Below the pieces are notes generated by a model that was not told where the DNA came from, did no database searches, and saw only the letters and a program-made list of their open reading frames with translations. Shown in pieces: positions 9,354 to 18,110 of a stretch of 64,000 nucleotides of DNA; the stretch's first letter is position 1; every line of letters starts with the position of its first letter. Origin of the DNA: Candidatus Gastranaerophilales bacterium. Its GTDB lineage: Bacteria; Cyanobacteriota; Vampirovibrionia; Gastranaerophilales; Gastranaerophilaceae. The position numbers and the translations under genes were made by a program. Location: positions 494,978 through 558,977 of the forward strand of contig CALUXX010000001.1 in NCBI GenBank assembly GCA_944324845.1, written 5' to 3'.

Positions 9354-9359
9354 ATATAA

Positions 9360-9388
9360 ATTCTAACATAATATATTTTTCTCGTCCA
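9360..9388 (-). promoter_or_regulatory. Promoter of the SRP RNA
   Basis: Minus strand: TGGACG (9383-9388), 17-base spacer, TAGAAT (9360-9365). The -10 ends 6 bases before the proposed RNA 5' end at 9353, which independently supports that end. Confidence 0.7.
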
Positions 9389-9470
9389 GTATTATATTGA
9401 AATATTATACCTTTAGTTAATGTGTTTTTTTTATCAAGTTTTATTCTTTTATCTGAAAGGAGTCAAAATT

Positions 9471-9857
9471 ATGACAGAAAAATTAGAATTATATAAGTGT
9501 AATCTTTGCGGAAATGTTGTAGAAGTTGTAAAAAATGGAGCAGGTGAATTAGTTTGCTGTGCTCAACCAATGGAAAAAATAATTCCACAACATAAAGAAC
9601 ACGAAAAAAATGAATACCACGTACCGGTTATTATCGAACACGAAGATTGTAATGAAATTCAGATTGGAGAAAAACCACATCCAATGACTGATGAACATTT
9701 TATTGAATTTATTGAGGTTTATACAAAAGATAATAACAAAATTGCAAGACATTATTTAACTGCAAATGACATACCAAGCATTAAAGTTCCAAAATGTTTC
9801 GATTTGGGAAGAGTTGTTGCAATGTGTAATAAACATGGCTTATGGAGTAATCTATAA
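9471..9857 (+). CDS. dfx: Desulfoferrodoxin (2Fe superoxide reductase)
   Basis: Reduces superoxide to hydrogen peroxide without making oxygen, an anaerobe strategy. Start set at 9471 because aaaggag lies 8 bases before this ATG; an upstream in-frame ATG at 9420 has no SD. 128 residues. Desulforedoxin-like Fe centre: Cys10, Cys13, Cys29, Cys30. Catalytic Fe centre: His50 (HVPVI), His70 (KPHPM), His76, Cys119 and His122 (CNKHG). The classical active-site E-K-H triplet reads E48-Y49-H50, so the conserved Lys is missing. Ferritin follows after 19 bases, in one operon. Confidence 0.95.
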   Translation: MTEKLELYKCNLCGNVVEVVKNGAGELVCCAQPMEKIIPQHKEHEKNEYHVPVIIEHEDCNEIQIGEKPHPMTDEHFIEFIEVYTKDNNKIARHYLTANDIPSIKVPKCFDLGRVVAMCNKHGLWSNL

Positions 9858-9876
9858 ACCAATGAAAGGAGCAATA

Positions 9877-10386
9877 ATGATAAGTGATAAAATCAGAGAT
9901 ATACTCAATGAACAAATTAATAAGGAATTCTATTCCGCTTATTTGTATCTTTCTATGTCGGCTTATTTTTCTGAAATTGGTCTGTTCGGTTTTTCTAACT
10001 GGGCAAAAGTTCAATCTAAAGAAGAAATTGATCACGGTATGGTATTATTTGAATATGTACTCGGAAGAAATTCGCAAATTCATCTTGCACAGATTACGAC
10101 ACCTACATTTGATATGTCAAGCCCGCTAGCTGTATTTGAACAAATATACAAACACGAACGCTCAATTACGGCAGCATTGGATTCGGTTGCTGTTATGACA
10201 GAAGATGAATGCGACCTTGCAACTCGAAATTTTATAGATAACTACTTAAGAGAACAAATAGAAGAAGAAGCATCAGTTTCTCGAATAATTTCAAAACTAA
10301 AAGCATTCGGAGAAGAAAAATCCGCTCTATATTTAATAGATAGAGAATTGCAATCAAGAGAATACACACAATCTTGCTTTTTGTAA
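9877..10386 (+). CDS. ftnA: Ferritin (bacterial non-heme, FtnA type)
   Basis: Stores iron as a mineral inside a 24-subunit shell. Start chosen at 9877 after gaaaggag; 169 residues. Ferroxidase-site residues are all present: Glu17, Glu50, His53, Glu94, Gln127 and Glu130, the Gln being typical of bacterial FtnA. No heme Met as in bacterioferritin is evident. Pairing with superoxide reductase makes sense: peroxide from the reductase is used with ferrous iron at the ferroxidase site, limiting Fenton chemistry. Confidence 0.95.
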   Translation: MISDKIRDILNEQINKEFYSAYLYLSMSAYFSEIGLFGFSNWAKVQSKEEIDHGMVLFEYVLGRNSQIHLAQITTPTFDMSSPLAVFEQIYKHERSITAALDSVAVMTEDECDLATRNFIDNYLREQIEEEASVSRIISKLKAFGEEKSALYLIDRELQSREYTQSCFL

Positions 10387-10391
10387 TAATT

Positions 10392-10420
10392 AAAAGGGAT
10401 ACAAAATTTGTATCCCTTTT
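10392..10420. terminator. Intrinsic terminator after ferritin
   Basis: 12-bp stem (10392-10403 with 10409-10420), core GGGATACA/TGTATCCC, followed by T's. Ends the dfx-ftnA operon. Confidence 0.9.
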
Positions 10421-10509
10421 TTCCAAAATATTTGCTATTAACTTGAAAAAGAATTGTCACTGTGATATCCTAAACTTGCTGAAATATATAAAGAAAGAAG
10501 GATATTAAT

Positions 10510-11973
10510 ATGGCAGAAGTTAGAGTAAGAATTGCGCCGTCACCAAGCGGTAATTTACACATCGGAACTGCAAGAACAGCATTATTTAACTATTTATTTG
10601 CAAAAAAGAATAACGGAAAATTTATTTTAAGAATTGAAGATACTGATGCTGAAAGAACATCTCAAGAATATATTGATAATATTTTTGACAGTTTAAAAGC
10701 ATTAGGATTAAATTGGGATGAAGGCCCGGATGTTGGCGGACCTTATGGCCCATATACACAATCTGAAAGATTTGATATTTATCCAAAATATGTACAACAG
10801 TTGCTTGATTCAGGATTTGCGTATGAATGCTTCTGCACACCTGAAGAATTAGAAAAAGAAAAAGAAGCTGCAACTGAAGCAAAAAAACCTTATGTTTATT
10901 CAAAAAAATGTGAAAATCTTACAGAAGAAGAAAAAGCAAAATTAAGAGCTGAAGGCAGAAAACCTGCTATAAGATTTAATATTGCAAAAGCTCAAAAAGC
11001 ATTCCACGAAAATTCAATCCTTGAATTTGATGACCTTGTAAAAGGTAAATTACACATGGATACAAATCTTCTTGGTGATTTCGTAATACAAAAATCAAAC
11101 GGAACTCCAACTTATAACTTTGCAGTTGTAATTGATGATGCTTTAATGAAAATTACACACGTTATAAGAGGTGAAGACCATATTTCCAATACATACAAAC
11201 AAATTTTAATATTTGAAGCCTTAGGTTTGGAAGTTCCAAGATTTGGGCATTTGGGCATGATATTGGCTCCTGATAGAAGTAAATTGTCAAAACGCCACGG
11301 CGCAACTGCAGTTTCTGACTTTGTAAAAGAAGGATACTTAACAGATGCACTAATAAACTTTGTAGCATTATTAGGCTGGGCACCTTCTGATGGAGAAGAA
11401 GTAAAATCTGTTGATGAAATTGCTAAAGATTTTAGAATCAATGAAATATCTTCATCAAATTCAATATTTGAATACGATAAACTAAAATGGATGAATAGCC
11501 ATTATATAAAAATGTTACCTATGGATAAATTAAAAGAAATGCTAAAACCATATCTAACAAAATATAACTTGAATGAATTGACAGATGCTCAATATACAAA
11601 AATGGTAGAAATCACAAGAGAACCATTAACGTTGTTATCAGATATAACAGATGCAGTACCATATTTCTTTGGAAAAGATGTAGAAATCGAACCTGAAACC
11701 CAAACTGGAACATTAGATACAGAAACAGCCCAAGAAGTTCTAAAAGATTTTGTTGAAAAAGCAAAAGACTGGGAATGGACAGAAGAAGTTCTACACCACG
11801 AACTTGAAGTATTCCGCGGAGTATGGAAAGAAAAAGGCGTAAAACCAAAAGTAACAATGTGGGCAATTAGAGCAGCCATAACAGGAAGAACAAGAGGTGC
11901 TGATATGGTTGGAATTTTAGAAATTCTAGGAAAAGAAACATCTTTATATAGAGCCCAAAAAGCAATAAAATAA
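10510..11973 (+). CDS. gltX: Glutamyl-tRNA synthetase
   Basis: Charges tRNA-Glu, and in organisms lacking GlnRS also mischarges tRNA-Gln for GatCAB. 487 residues. Class I signature HIGT at His17 (PSPSGNLHIGTART) and KLSKR at 258-262 as KMSKS. The CFCTPEEL segment matches the zinc-region position but has only one Cys pair plus Cys at KKCEN, as in many bacterial enzymes. gatB at 25529-26974 fits the indirect Gln route. A terminator follows at once. Confidence 0.97.
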   Translation: MAEVRVRIAPSPSGNLHIGTARTALFNYLFAKKNNGKFILRIEDTDAERTSQEYIDNIFDSLKALGLNWDEGPDVGGPYGPYTQSERFDIYPKYVQQLLDSGFAYECFCTPEELEKEKEAATEAKKPYVYSKKCENLTEEEKAKLRAEGRKPAIRFNIAKAQKAFHENSILEFDDLVKGKLHMDTNLLGDFVIQKSNGTPTYNFAVVIDDALMKITHVIRGEDHISNTYKQILIFEALGLEVPRFGHLGMILAPDRSKLSKRHGATAVSDFVKEGYLTDALINFVALLGWAPSDGEEVKSVDEIAKDFRINEISSSNSIFEYDKLKWMNSHYIKMLPMDKLKEMLKPYLTKYNLNELTDAQYTKMVEITREPLTLLSDITDAVPYFFGKDVEIEPETQTGTLDTETAQEVLKDFVEKAKDWEWTEEVLHHELEVFRGVWKEKGVKPKVTMWAIRAAITGRTRGADMVGILEILGKETSLYRAQKAIK

Positions 11974-11983
11974 CATAATAATT

Positions 11984-12015
11984 AAAAAGGATGTCCTATA
12001 AAGGATATCCTTTTT
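11984..12015 (+). terminator. Intrinsic terminator after gltX
   Basis: 13-bp stem with one G-U pair (11984-11996 with 12003-12015), loop tataaa, ending in T5. Confidence 0.88.
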
Positions 12016-12035
12016 AAAAATAAATAAAAAAGTAC

Positions 12036-12063
12036 TTGAACAGAAAGATTTTCATGCTAGAAT
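12036..12063 (+). promoter_or_regulatory. Promoter of tRNA-Arg
   Basis: TTGAAC (12036-12041), 16-base spacer, extended -10 TGC-TAGAAT (-10 at 12058-12063). The tRNA begins 10 bases after the -10. The same TGCTAGAAT string precedes tRNA-Ser. Confidence 0.75.
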
Positions 12064-12073
12064 AGTTGAGTAA

Positions 12074-12131
<58 letters not shown>

Positions 12132-12147
<16 letters not shown>

Positions 12148-12217
12148 AATAAAAAAGAGGATAGGATTTTTCCTAATCCTCTTTTTATTTTGCTTGCGAT
12201 AGCGATGAGATAAGCCA
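12132..12217 (+). repeat. Direct repeat copy 1: tRNA-Arg 3' end plus terminator
   Basis: Begins inside the tRNA T arm (aatcgcatccagggta) and runs through the terminator hairpin (stem 12152-12166 with 12171-12186). It recurs at 12328-12413, 196 bases later, with the first 65 bases identical and one mismatch in 86. This copy is part of the functional tRNA and its terminator. Confidence 0.95.
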
Positions 12218-12330
12218 GTTTGCGTTCGGAACGAGCGAGCCAAGAATGAAGCTGAGTGCCGATTAAATTGGCTGACCGCAGGTCAAAGAGGCACTCACGA
12301 AATTCGTTTATGGCGAGCGAAGTGATTAAT
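12188..12330 (+). other. Structured GC-richer module downstream of tRNA-Arg
   Basis: 143 bases between the two repeat copies, visibly GC-richer than the surroundings. Inverted repeats are nested: GAGTGCC (12254-12260) with GGCACTC (12290-12296), enclosing hairpin TGACC-GCA-GGTCA (12273-12285). A further TCAC...GTGA arm with inner TTCG/CGAA lies near 12294-12325. It ends directly in the second copy of the tRNA 3' end. No convincing ORF. Could be a small integrated element or a structured RNA. Confidence 0.55.
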
Positions 12331-12413
12331 CGCATCCAGGGTAAATAAAAAAGAGGATAGGATTTTTCCTAATCCTCTTTTTATTTTGCTTGTGATAGCG
12401 ATGAGATAAGCCA
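12328..12413 (+). repeat. Direct repeat copy 2: tRNA-Arg tail echo plus duplicate terminator
   Basis: Second copy of 12132-12217. It holds only the last 16 bases of the tRNA, so it cannot make a tRNA, but its terminator hairpin is intact. Sequence after it to about 12470 is a decayed version of the module at 12196-12270 (for example gagataagccattttgca against gagataagccagtttgcg). The pattern is a tandem duplication or an att-like footprint. Confidence 0.9.
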
Positions 12414-12486
12414 TTTTGCATTAGAAATGAGCAACCCAAGAATGGAGCTGATTACTGGCTAAATTGAATAATGGCATATCTTAAAT

Positions 12487-12516
12487 AAAAATGACTGGTA
12501 AAAACCAGTCATTTTT
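12487..12516 (-). terminator. Intrinsic terminator of the EF-hand gene
   Basis: 12-bp stem (12487-12498 with 12505-12516), core GACTGG/CCAGTC, T-run on the minus strand. 7 bases beyond the EF-hand stop. Confidence 0.88.
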
Positions 12517-12523
12517 ATAATAT

Positions 12524-13339
12524 TTATTTTTGTCCAAAAAGTCTTTCAAACAATGTTGGATTTTCTAATGGACCTTGAACCCCTTGTTGATATCTATCAA
12601 CATTTGCCTTTGGCATATCTTTTAGGTTATTACTTGGGAAAATATCCAAAGAACAATTTTTTATTTCATCAGAAGATAGAACTCCGTCATGATTAGTATC
12701 AATTTGTGTGAAATAATTACGCAAATCTTTCAACTCATATTTGTTTATAGTTTCTACCGAAGCTGAAAGATATTTAATTGCAGGAAGTGCAACTTTCGGT
12801 TCTGCAATTTGATCATAGCGCAATCCTTCATAGAAATAACTTGGATAAATGGCACCGTTTAGACCTGATGGCGTAATTTTAATTGTTGGTTTTGTATAAA
12901 TATTTAATTCACTATCTTCAATAACTCCATTTTTATTAAGGTCAATTTCATTAAATTTAACATCTGAGTTATTTGCATAAGCTTCATTAAGAGTCATTCC
13001 TGCTCTAATAGAATTTGGTTTAGCAACATGAGTATTTTTTAAATCACCTTTTGGCGCATATTTAAATGAAGAAATATCACCTTTTATTTTTGTTTCTCTT
13101 ACTGACCCATCAGCATAAGCAGTCCATAAGGAAACACCCTCTTTCCCTTTGTCTGTTATAATAGTTGAATTAAATACATCAGCTTCTCTTTGGCTATAGC
13201 CAGGAGTGCCGTCAGCATCAAAAACACAAGCTAATTTTTTTTGCTGTGGAGTAGCTTTATCTGATTTTGCAACATCTTCTGGTTTCATTCCTGCTCTTAT
13301 CGCAAATTCTCTAGTATTAGTGGTTAAATCATTTCCCAT
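12524..13339 (-). CDS. EF-hand calcium-binding protein
   Basis: 271 residues, no signal peptide or membrane segment. Two good EF-hand loops, DLNKNGVIEDSE (133-144) and DTNHDGVLSSDE (214-225), plus a degenerate one at 41-52 (DADGTPGYSQRE, Pro at loop position 6). IRAGM occurs at 14-18 and again at 111-115, so the protein may consist of two related halves. It likely binds Ca2+ with structural or sensory effect; the partner is unknown. It has its own terminator and is divergent from the secreted protein at 13588. Confidence 0.8.
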   Translation of the reverse strand: MGNDLTTNTREFAIRAGMKPEDVAKSDKATPQQKKLACVFDADGTPGYSQREADVFNSTIITDKGKEGVSLWTAYADGSVRETKIKGDISSFKYAPKGDLKNTHVAKPNSIRAGMTLNEAYANNSDVKFNEIDLNKNGVIEDSELNIYTKPTIKITPSGLNGAIYPSYFYEGLRYDQIAEPKVALPAIKYLSASVETINKYELKDLRNYFTQIDTNHDGVLSSDEIKNCSLDIFPSNNLKDMPKANVDRYQQGVQGPLENPTLFERLFGQK

Positions 13340-13525
13340 AAATTTCCCCTTTCTTAAAATCCCCCAATTTATAGATATTTATATTAACAATTTTCTAAGC
13401 CGAAAATTGCTTACAAAAATTTTTAAATTTGAATAAATCAGGGAAATATACCATCAGACATAGATTTTAAAGATTGTAATAAATCTTAATATTAGAAGAT
13501 TTTATAAATTAACTATGTTGTATAG

Positions 13526-13554
13526 TTCACATTATGTCAATTATGTGCTAAAAT
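13526..13554 (+). promoter_or_regulatory. Promoter for the 13588 secreted protein/GH57 operon
   Basis: TTCACA (13526-13531), 17-base spacer, extended -10 GTGC-TAAAAT (-10 at 13549-13554). Start near 13561 would give a 27-base leader with aagaggt before the ATG. The rest of 13340-13525 shows nothing I recognise. Confidence 0.6.
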
Positions 13555-13587
13555 TGTAGGGTAATATAGTTTAAATAAGAGGTAAAA

Positions 13588-14091
13588 ATGAAAAAATTAT
13601 ATATATTTCTTTTTGCAATAGCATTATTATTTGGTGTTGGTGTTAGTTCTCACGTTATAAATTCTAAAACATTTGCAGAACCTACTTATACAACAGCTGC
13701 AGCACCACAAATTCGTTATATCGACGTTAATCCTTTATCTGTTGTTAACAATCCTTATCAATATTTGAATAAATATATTAGAATAAGAGCAAAATTTGAT
13801 AAGTTTTCAACTCTTGGATTAGATTACAAACCGGCACTCAGACCGCACGAAAAATATATTTCTTTTATGATTCAGCGTCCTGATATAACAAATCACAATA
13901 TTCCGCTATCTGAGTTTAAAATATTTTTAACAAAAGAAATTGCAGAAAAACATATTGATTTAGATTCAGGAGATGAAATACTATTCTCAGGAAAAGTATT
14001 TTCAACAGCACTTGGCGATCCTTGGATGGATGTTGATAAGTTTGAAGTAACAAACAAAGTAAAAAAAGACGGACAAAACAAACTTCAGTAG
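13588..14091 (+). CDS. Secreted or periplasmic protein with a possible OB-like fold
   Basis: 167 residues. A clear Sec signal (MKKLYIFLFAIALLFGVGVSS), probably cleaved near TFA-EP (about residue 31). The mature part begins with a short linker, then NPYQYLNKYIRIRAKFDKF and GDEILFSGKVFSTALGDPWMDVDKFEV, an arrangement of strands seen in bacterial tRNA_anti/OB-type proteins. No catalytic signature. The GH57/DUF3536 gene starts 30 bases later on the same strand, so they may be co-expressed. The OB fold is inference from strand pattern. Confidence 0.7.
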   Translation: MKKLYIFLFAIALLFGVGVSSHVINSKTFAEPTYTTAAAPQIRYIDVNPLSVVNNPYQYLNKYIRIRAKFDKFSTLGLDYKPALRPHEKYISFMIQRPDITNHNIPLSEFKIFLTKEIAEKHIDLDSGDEILFSGKVFSTALGDPWMDVDKFEVTNKVKKDGQNKLQ

Positions 14092-14121
14092 AATACAAAT
14101 AAACAAGGTATGGAATAGATT

Positions 14122-16644
14122 ATGAGCAGCAATGAAACCTTACGTAAACAACCAAAATTTTTAACAATTCACGGGCACTTTTACCAACCGCCAAGAGAAA
14201 ATCCTTGGCTTGAAGCTATTGAACTTCAAGATAGTGCTTTGCCTTTCCACGATTGGAATGAAAGAATTTGCAAAGAATGTTATAACCCAAATTCTGTATC
14301 CAGAATTGTTGATAATAGAAACCGTATTCTTGACATTGTAAATAACTATGAACATATGAGTTTCAACTTTGGTCCAACATTACTTTCTTGGATGGAAAAA
14401 TATTCACCAAAGACTTACGAAAGAATCATAAAAGCTGACATCGAAAGTATTTCTGCTCACAACGGGCACGGAAATGCTATGGCTCAAGTCTATAACCATA
14501 TGATAATGCCTTTGGCAAATTATAGAGATAAAGTAACCCAAGTAAAATGGGGGATAAGAGATTTTGAATATCGTTTTGGAAGAAAACCAGAAGGTATTTG
14601 GCTTGCTGAAACTGCTGTTGATGATGAAACTTTAAAAGTTCTTGTCGATAATGGTATTAAATTCACTGTTTTATCACCATACCAAGCATTAAAGATGAAA
14701 AAATTAACAGATAAAAATTGGCAAGATGTAAGTTGGGGCAATATTGACCCTGCAAGATCATACAAATACACAATTAAAAGTGATCCAACAAAATCTATTG
14801 ATTTATTCTTCTATGATGGAGCAATTTCTCGTTCTGTTGCTTTTGATGAATTATTAACTGATGGTAACAAGTTTATCAAAAGACTAAAAGAAGGTGTTTC
14901 TGAATATCGTAATTATCCTCAGTTAATAAACATTGCAACTGATGGAGAAAGTTACGGACACCACACCAAATTTGGAGATATGGCACTTGCTTATGTTTTA
15001 AAAATTAAAGCCGAAGATGAAGGTTTCAAAATCACAAATTATGGGGAATATCTTGATTTATACAGAAGTGATTACGAAGTTGATATAAAACAAGCATCTT
15101 CTTGGAGTTGTTTCCACGGTGTTGGCAGATGGAAAGAAGATTGTGGCTGCTCAACAGGCGGACACCCGGGTTGGAACCAAAAATGGAGAAAACCATTGCG
15201 CGACGCATTGGATTACCTAAGAGATTGCCTAATTAAAGTATTTGAAAAACAAGGAGAAAAATATTTTAATAAAAATCCTTGGGAAGTTAGAAATGAATAT
15301 ATCAATGTTATTTTGGACAGAACATATTCAAAAATTAAGAACTTCCAAAAAGAACATTTCAAACCGGATCTTTCTGAAGAAGATTGCGTTTTGGGTATGA
15401 AATTACTTGAAATGCAAAGACAAGCTATGCTTATGTACACAAGTTGCGGTTGGTTTTTCTCAGAAATTTCAGGAATTGAAACTGTTCAAATTATGAAATA
15501 TGCAGCGAGAGCAATGCAATTAGCTGAAAACTTCAGCAAAGATGATTATGAAAGCAAATTCTTAGAAATTCTTGACCAAGCAAAAAGCAACATTCCAGAG
15601 TTTGGCACAGGAAAAAATATCTATCAAAATTTTGTTAAACCTTCTGTTGTAACTCTTAAACAGATAGCTTGTTTATGGGCTATTTCTTCATTATATCAAG
15701 AATTTGAAGACGAAGAAGATGTATATTGCTACACAGTTAAAAGACTTGATTATCAAAGAGCACAAAAAGGAAACTCTAACTTAATTGTAGGTAATATTGA
15801 ATTTTATTCAAAAATTACGCTTCAAAAATCTAACTTAATTTTTGCTCTTATGCAATATTCAGGCGGTGACTTCCACTGTACAATAAAAGAATTTTCAACA
15901 ATGAGTGAATATCAAGAATTGAAGACTACATTAAACAAAATCTTCATGCTTAATCCTCTAACTGAAATCATTAGAACTTTAGATGAAAGATTTGGAAAAG
16001 AATACTTCACACTAAAAGATATCTTCATTGAAGAAAGAAAGAAAATTCTACAAATCTTATTAAAAGGTCAAATGGAAAAATTCTCAAACGCATACAAAGA
16101 TATATATGAACAAGGAAAAACTTCAATATATCATATGCAAAATTTAGGATTAGAAATTCCAAATGAATTCAAAATCTCTGCAGGTTACGCCTTAAGTAAG
16201 AGTTATAATGAATTATTAACTCATAGTGACGGATTTGTAGAAAAAGCAATTATTCAACAGATAAAAGATATCAATTTTGAAGCAAAAAAAATAAATATTC
16301 AAATTGACAAAACTCAGTCAAATCAATCTTACACAAGAAAAGTTATTAATAACCTTAAGAGATTGACCAAAAGTTTTGAATATCAACAAGCAGAAGCAAT
16401 CATTGACTTGTTTGACCTTATTGATCAATTAGAACTTCAAATAGATATATCAGAAGCCCAAAATATCTACTATGGGAAAATATATCATAGAATTGGTTAT
16501 CTAATGGATAATAAAAACCAAACATTTAAAGAAAAAGATTTAAAATTCATTGATGCACTACTTGAAATAGGTGCAAAACTTAATATGAATGTTGATTTTT
16601 ACAAATTAAAAGCAGATAATTTAAGGACTAAACAAGCCTACTAA
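14122..16644 (+). CDS. Glycoside hydrolase family 57 protein with DUF3536-type C-terminal region
   Basis: Predicted alpha-glucan-active enzyme (amylase or branching-type), cytoplasmic as no signal is present. 840 residues. GH57 region 1 is HGHFYQPPRE (His17, His19); region 3 GIWLAE supplies Glu163 as likely nucleophile; region 4 NIATDGES supplies Asp274 as likely acid/base. FHGVGRWKEDCGCSTGGHPGW (written here in parts across about 331-351) is characteristic of the DUF3536 subfamily. The last 400 residues are mostly helical. Likely role is glycogen turnover; exact substrate is unknown. Confidence 0.9.
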   Translation: MSSNETLRKQPKFLTIHGHFYQPPRENPWLEAIELQDSALPFHDWNERICKECYNPNSVSRIVDNRNRILDIVNNYEHMSFNFGPTLLSWMEKYSPKTYERIIKADIESISAHNGHGNAMAQVYNHMIMPLANYRDKVTQVKWGIRDFEYRFGRKPEGIWLAETAVDDETLKVLVDNGIKFTVLSPYQALKMKKLTDKNWQDVSWGNIDPARSYKYTIKSDPTKSIDLFFYDGAISRSVAFDELLTDGNKFIKRLKEGVSEYRNYPQLINIATDGESYGHHTKFGDMALAYVLKIKAEDEGFKITNYGEYLDLYRSDYEVDIKQASSWSCFHGVGRWKEDCGCSTGGHPGWNQKWRKPLRDALDYLRDCLIKVFEKQGEKYFNKNPWEVRNEYINVILDRTYSKIKNFQKEHFKPDLSEEDCVLGMKLLEMQRQAMLMYTSCGWFFSEISGIETVQIMKYAARAMQLAENFSKDDYESKFLEILDQAKSNIPEFGTGKNIYQNFVKPSVVTLKQIACLWAISSLYQEFEDEEDVYCYTVKRLDYQRAQKGNSNLIVGNIEFYSKITLQKSNLIFALMQYSGGDFHCTIKEFSTMSEYQELKTTLNKIFMLNPLTEIIRTLDERFGKEYFTLKDIFIEERKKILQILLKGQMEKFSNAYKDIYEQGKTSIYHMQNLGLEIPNEFKISAGYALSKSYNELLTHSDGFVEKAIIQQIKDINFEAKKINIQIDKTQSNQSYTRKVINNLKRLTKSFEYQQAEAIIDLFDLIDQLELQIDISEAQNIYYGKIYHRIGYLMDNKNQTFKEKDLKFIDALLEIGAKLNMNVDFYKLKADNLRTKQAY

Positions 16645-16727
16645 CCTGTAATAATTTGTTACAAATAAGCAAATTTTCTGAAAATAATTACTTTATATAG
16701 TTAGGTAGAAATAGGGAAATTTGTATC

Positions 16728-17615
16728 ATGCAAGTAACACCAAATCAAAACATTCAAAAGACGATTGGTTCCGGCGCACAGAGTACAGCCCAAACTCAAA
16801 CTGTTAACACAGGAGCACAAACATATACAACTCCGTGTAATCCTGGCTATATTCCGCCACAAATACCATATTATCCGCCATGTTACGCTCAACCGCAAGT
16901 ACAAACACAAGCTCAACCTCAGAATGTGCAAGTACCTGCAACTGCAGCTGGGGTGAATATCCAAATATTTAACCCATCTGTAGGAACTCCGGGTTCAGCA
17001 GCACCGACATACAATGTAAATGCTCCTTGCTATCCTTCAGGTTATTATACAAATTCTCTCGGACAAGACGGTAAAATGTATCCTAATACATCTTGCTGCT
17101 GCCCTGCTAATAATAATGTAAACAATGCAAATCCTGTAGTTCCAAATACTACACAACCAACCCAGAAAAAAACAGAAAAAAGAAAAATTGTCGAATTGAC
17201 CGATGATTATATAAGAATGTTAGAAAATTATTTAAACAGTCAAGATAGCAAAATCAGATTAAATGCAGCTAAAGACGTTTACGCAAGACTGGAAGAAGAT
17301 GAATCCCGTCACGATGATAAAGCACTAACTGCTTTAATCAATAAAATGCTACAAGACCCATCAGATGAAATAAGATTACTAGCCCTAACTGCACTGAGCG
17401 GAAGAATGGTTGATGGCGATGATTACACAGTAAATGTATTAAAGAAAATGCAACAAAGCGATAGCGGTTATGGTCAAGACGCTATTGATGCAAATAAAAT
17501 CTTATTGCAAATGGCAAGCAAACAAGTTGAAAAAGAATTTGAAGTAAAAGATAAGCCACAAAAAACAGAAACAAAAACAGAGTCAACAGATACAACAAAA
17601 ACAACAAATAAATAG
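16728..17615 (+). CDS. Gln/Pro-rich protein with HEAT-like repeats (paralogue of 2182-3345)
   Basis: 295 residues, no signal peptide. Residues 1-145 are low complexity (Gln, Pro, Tyr, Asn) with PPQIPYYPPC, a CCC cluster near 117, and VNIQIFNPSVG at 76-86, which matches VNIEINNPTVG in the other copy. Residues about 155-265 are helical with HEAT-like units (DSKIRLNAAKDVYARL; PSDEIRLLALTALSGRM). A Lys/Thr-rich tail closes it. The C-terminal part differs from the paralogue in repeat number. Likely an adaptor; role unknown. The small membrane protein at 17635 follows after 19 bases. Confidence 0.8.
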   Translation: MQVTPNQNIQKTIGSGAQSTAQTQTVNTGAQTYTTPCNPGYIPPQIPYYPPCYAQPQVQTQAQPQNVQVPATAAGVNIQIFNPSVGTPGSAAPTYNVNAPCYPSGYYTNSLGQDGKMYPNTSCCCPANNNVNNANPVVPNTTQPTQKKTEKRKIVELTDDYIRMLENYLNSQDSKIRLNAAKDVYARLEEDESRHDDKALTALINKMLQDPSDEIRLLALTALSGRMVDGDDYTVNVLKKMQQSDSGYGQDAIDANKILLQMASKQVEKEFEVKDKPQKTETKTESTDTTKTTNK

Positions 17616-17634
17616 TGAAGTAAAAGGTAGATTT

Positions 17635-18108
17635 ATGAGTGTGCTACGAAATATAACAAGAAGTCTCAGCGGAAATATTGGAAAATATGCAGCAAAAGGT
17701 GTTGGTTTAGCAACTGTTGCAATGGTTGGCTATGATGCACATAAAATTGCAAAATTTGAAGGTGATACTTACGCTACAGAAAGAGATGTATCAGCAGCAG
17801 CACACTATTTAAATAATTCTCTATATAATTCAGGAATGAGTACAATAGCCCAAAAAGTTAAAGATGGAGCTTTTGCGCTGGAAATTGACCAAACCTGGAG
17901 GCGTTTCTTTAACCTTGGTATTGGGTATGTCAAAGGTTTTAGTTCAATGTTAACAAATCACGTTGTACCATTTGCACTTGGCTTAGGTGCACTATTAACC
18001 AAAGGGTTACCATCAAAAATCTGTGCAGGCGCAGCTTTAGCATACGGATTTGGGAAATTAGTAGTTAACTTCTTTGGCATCGGAGTTCCTAGAGGTCCAT
18101 TGGAATAG
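17635..18108 (+). CDS. Small predicted membrane-associated protein
   Basis: 157 residues, family not recognised. Apolar helices at about 18-34 (AAKGVGLATVAMVGYDA), 103-122 (NHVVPFALGLGALLTKG) and 126-146 (KICAGAALAYGFGKLVVNFF) could span or coat a membrane. The middle (residues 40-90) is amphipathic. It is probably cotranscribed with the HEAT-like gene upstream and converges on trmD with only 2 bases between stops. Confidence 0.65.
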   Translation: MSVLRNITRSLSGNIGKYAAKGVGLATVAMVGYDAHKIAKFEGDTYATERDVSAAAHYLNNSLYNSGMSTIAQKVKDGAFALEIDQTWRRFFNLGIGYVKGFSSMLTNHVVPFALGLGALLTKGLPSKICAGAALAYGFGKLVVNFFGIGVPRGPLE

Positions 18109-18110
18109 AG

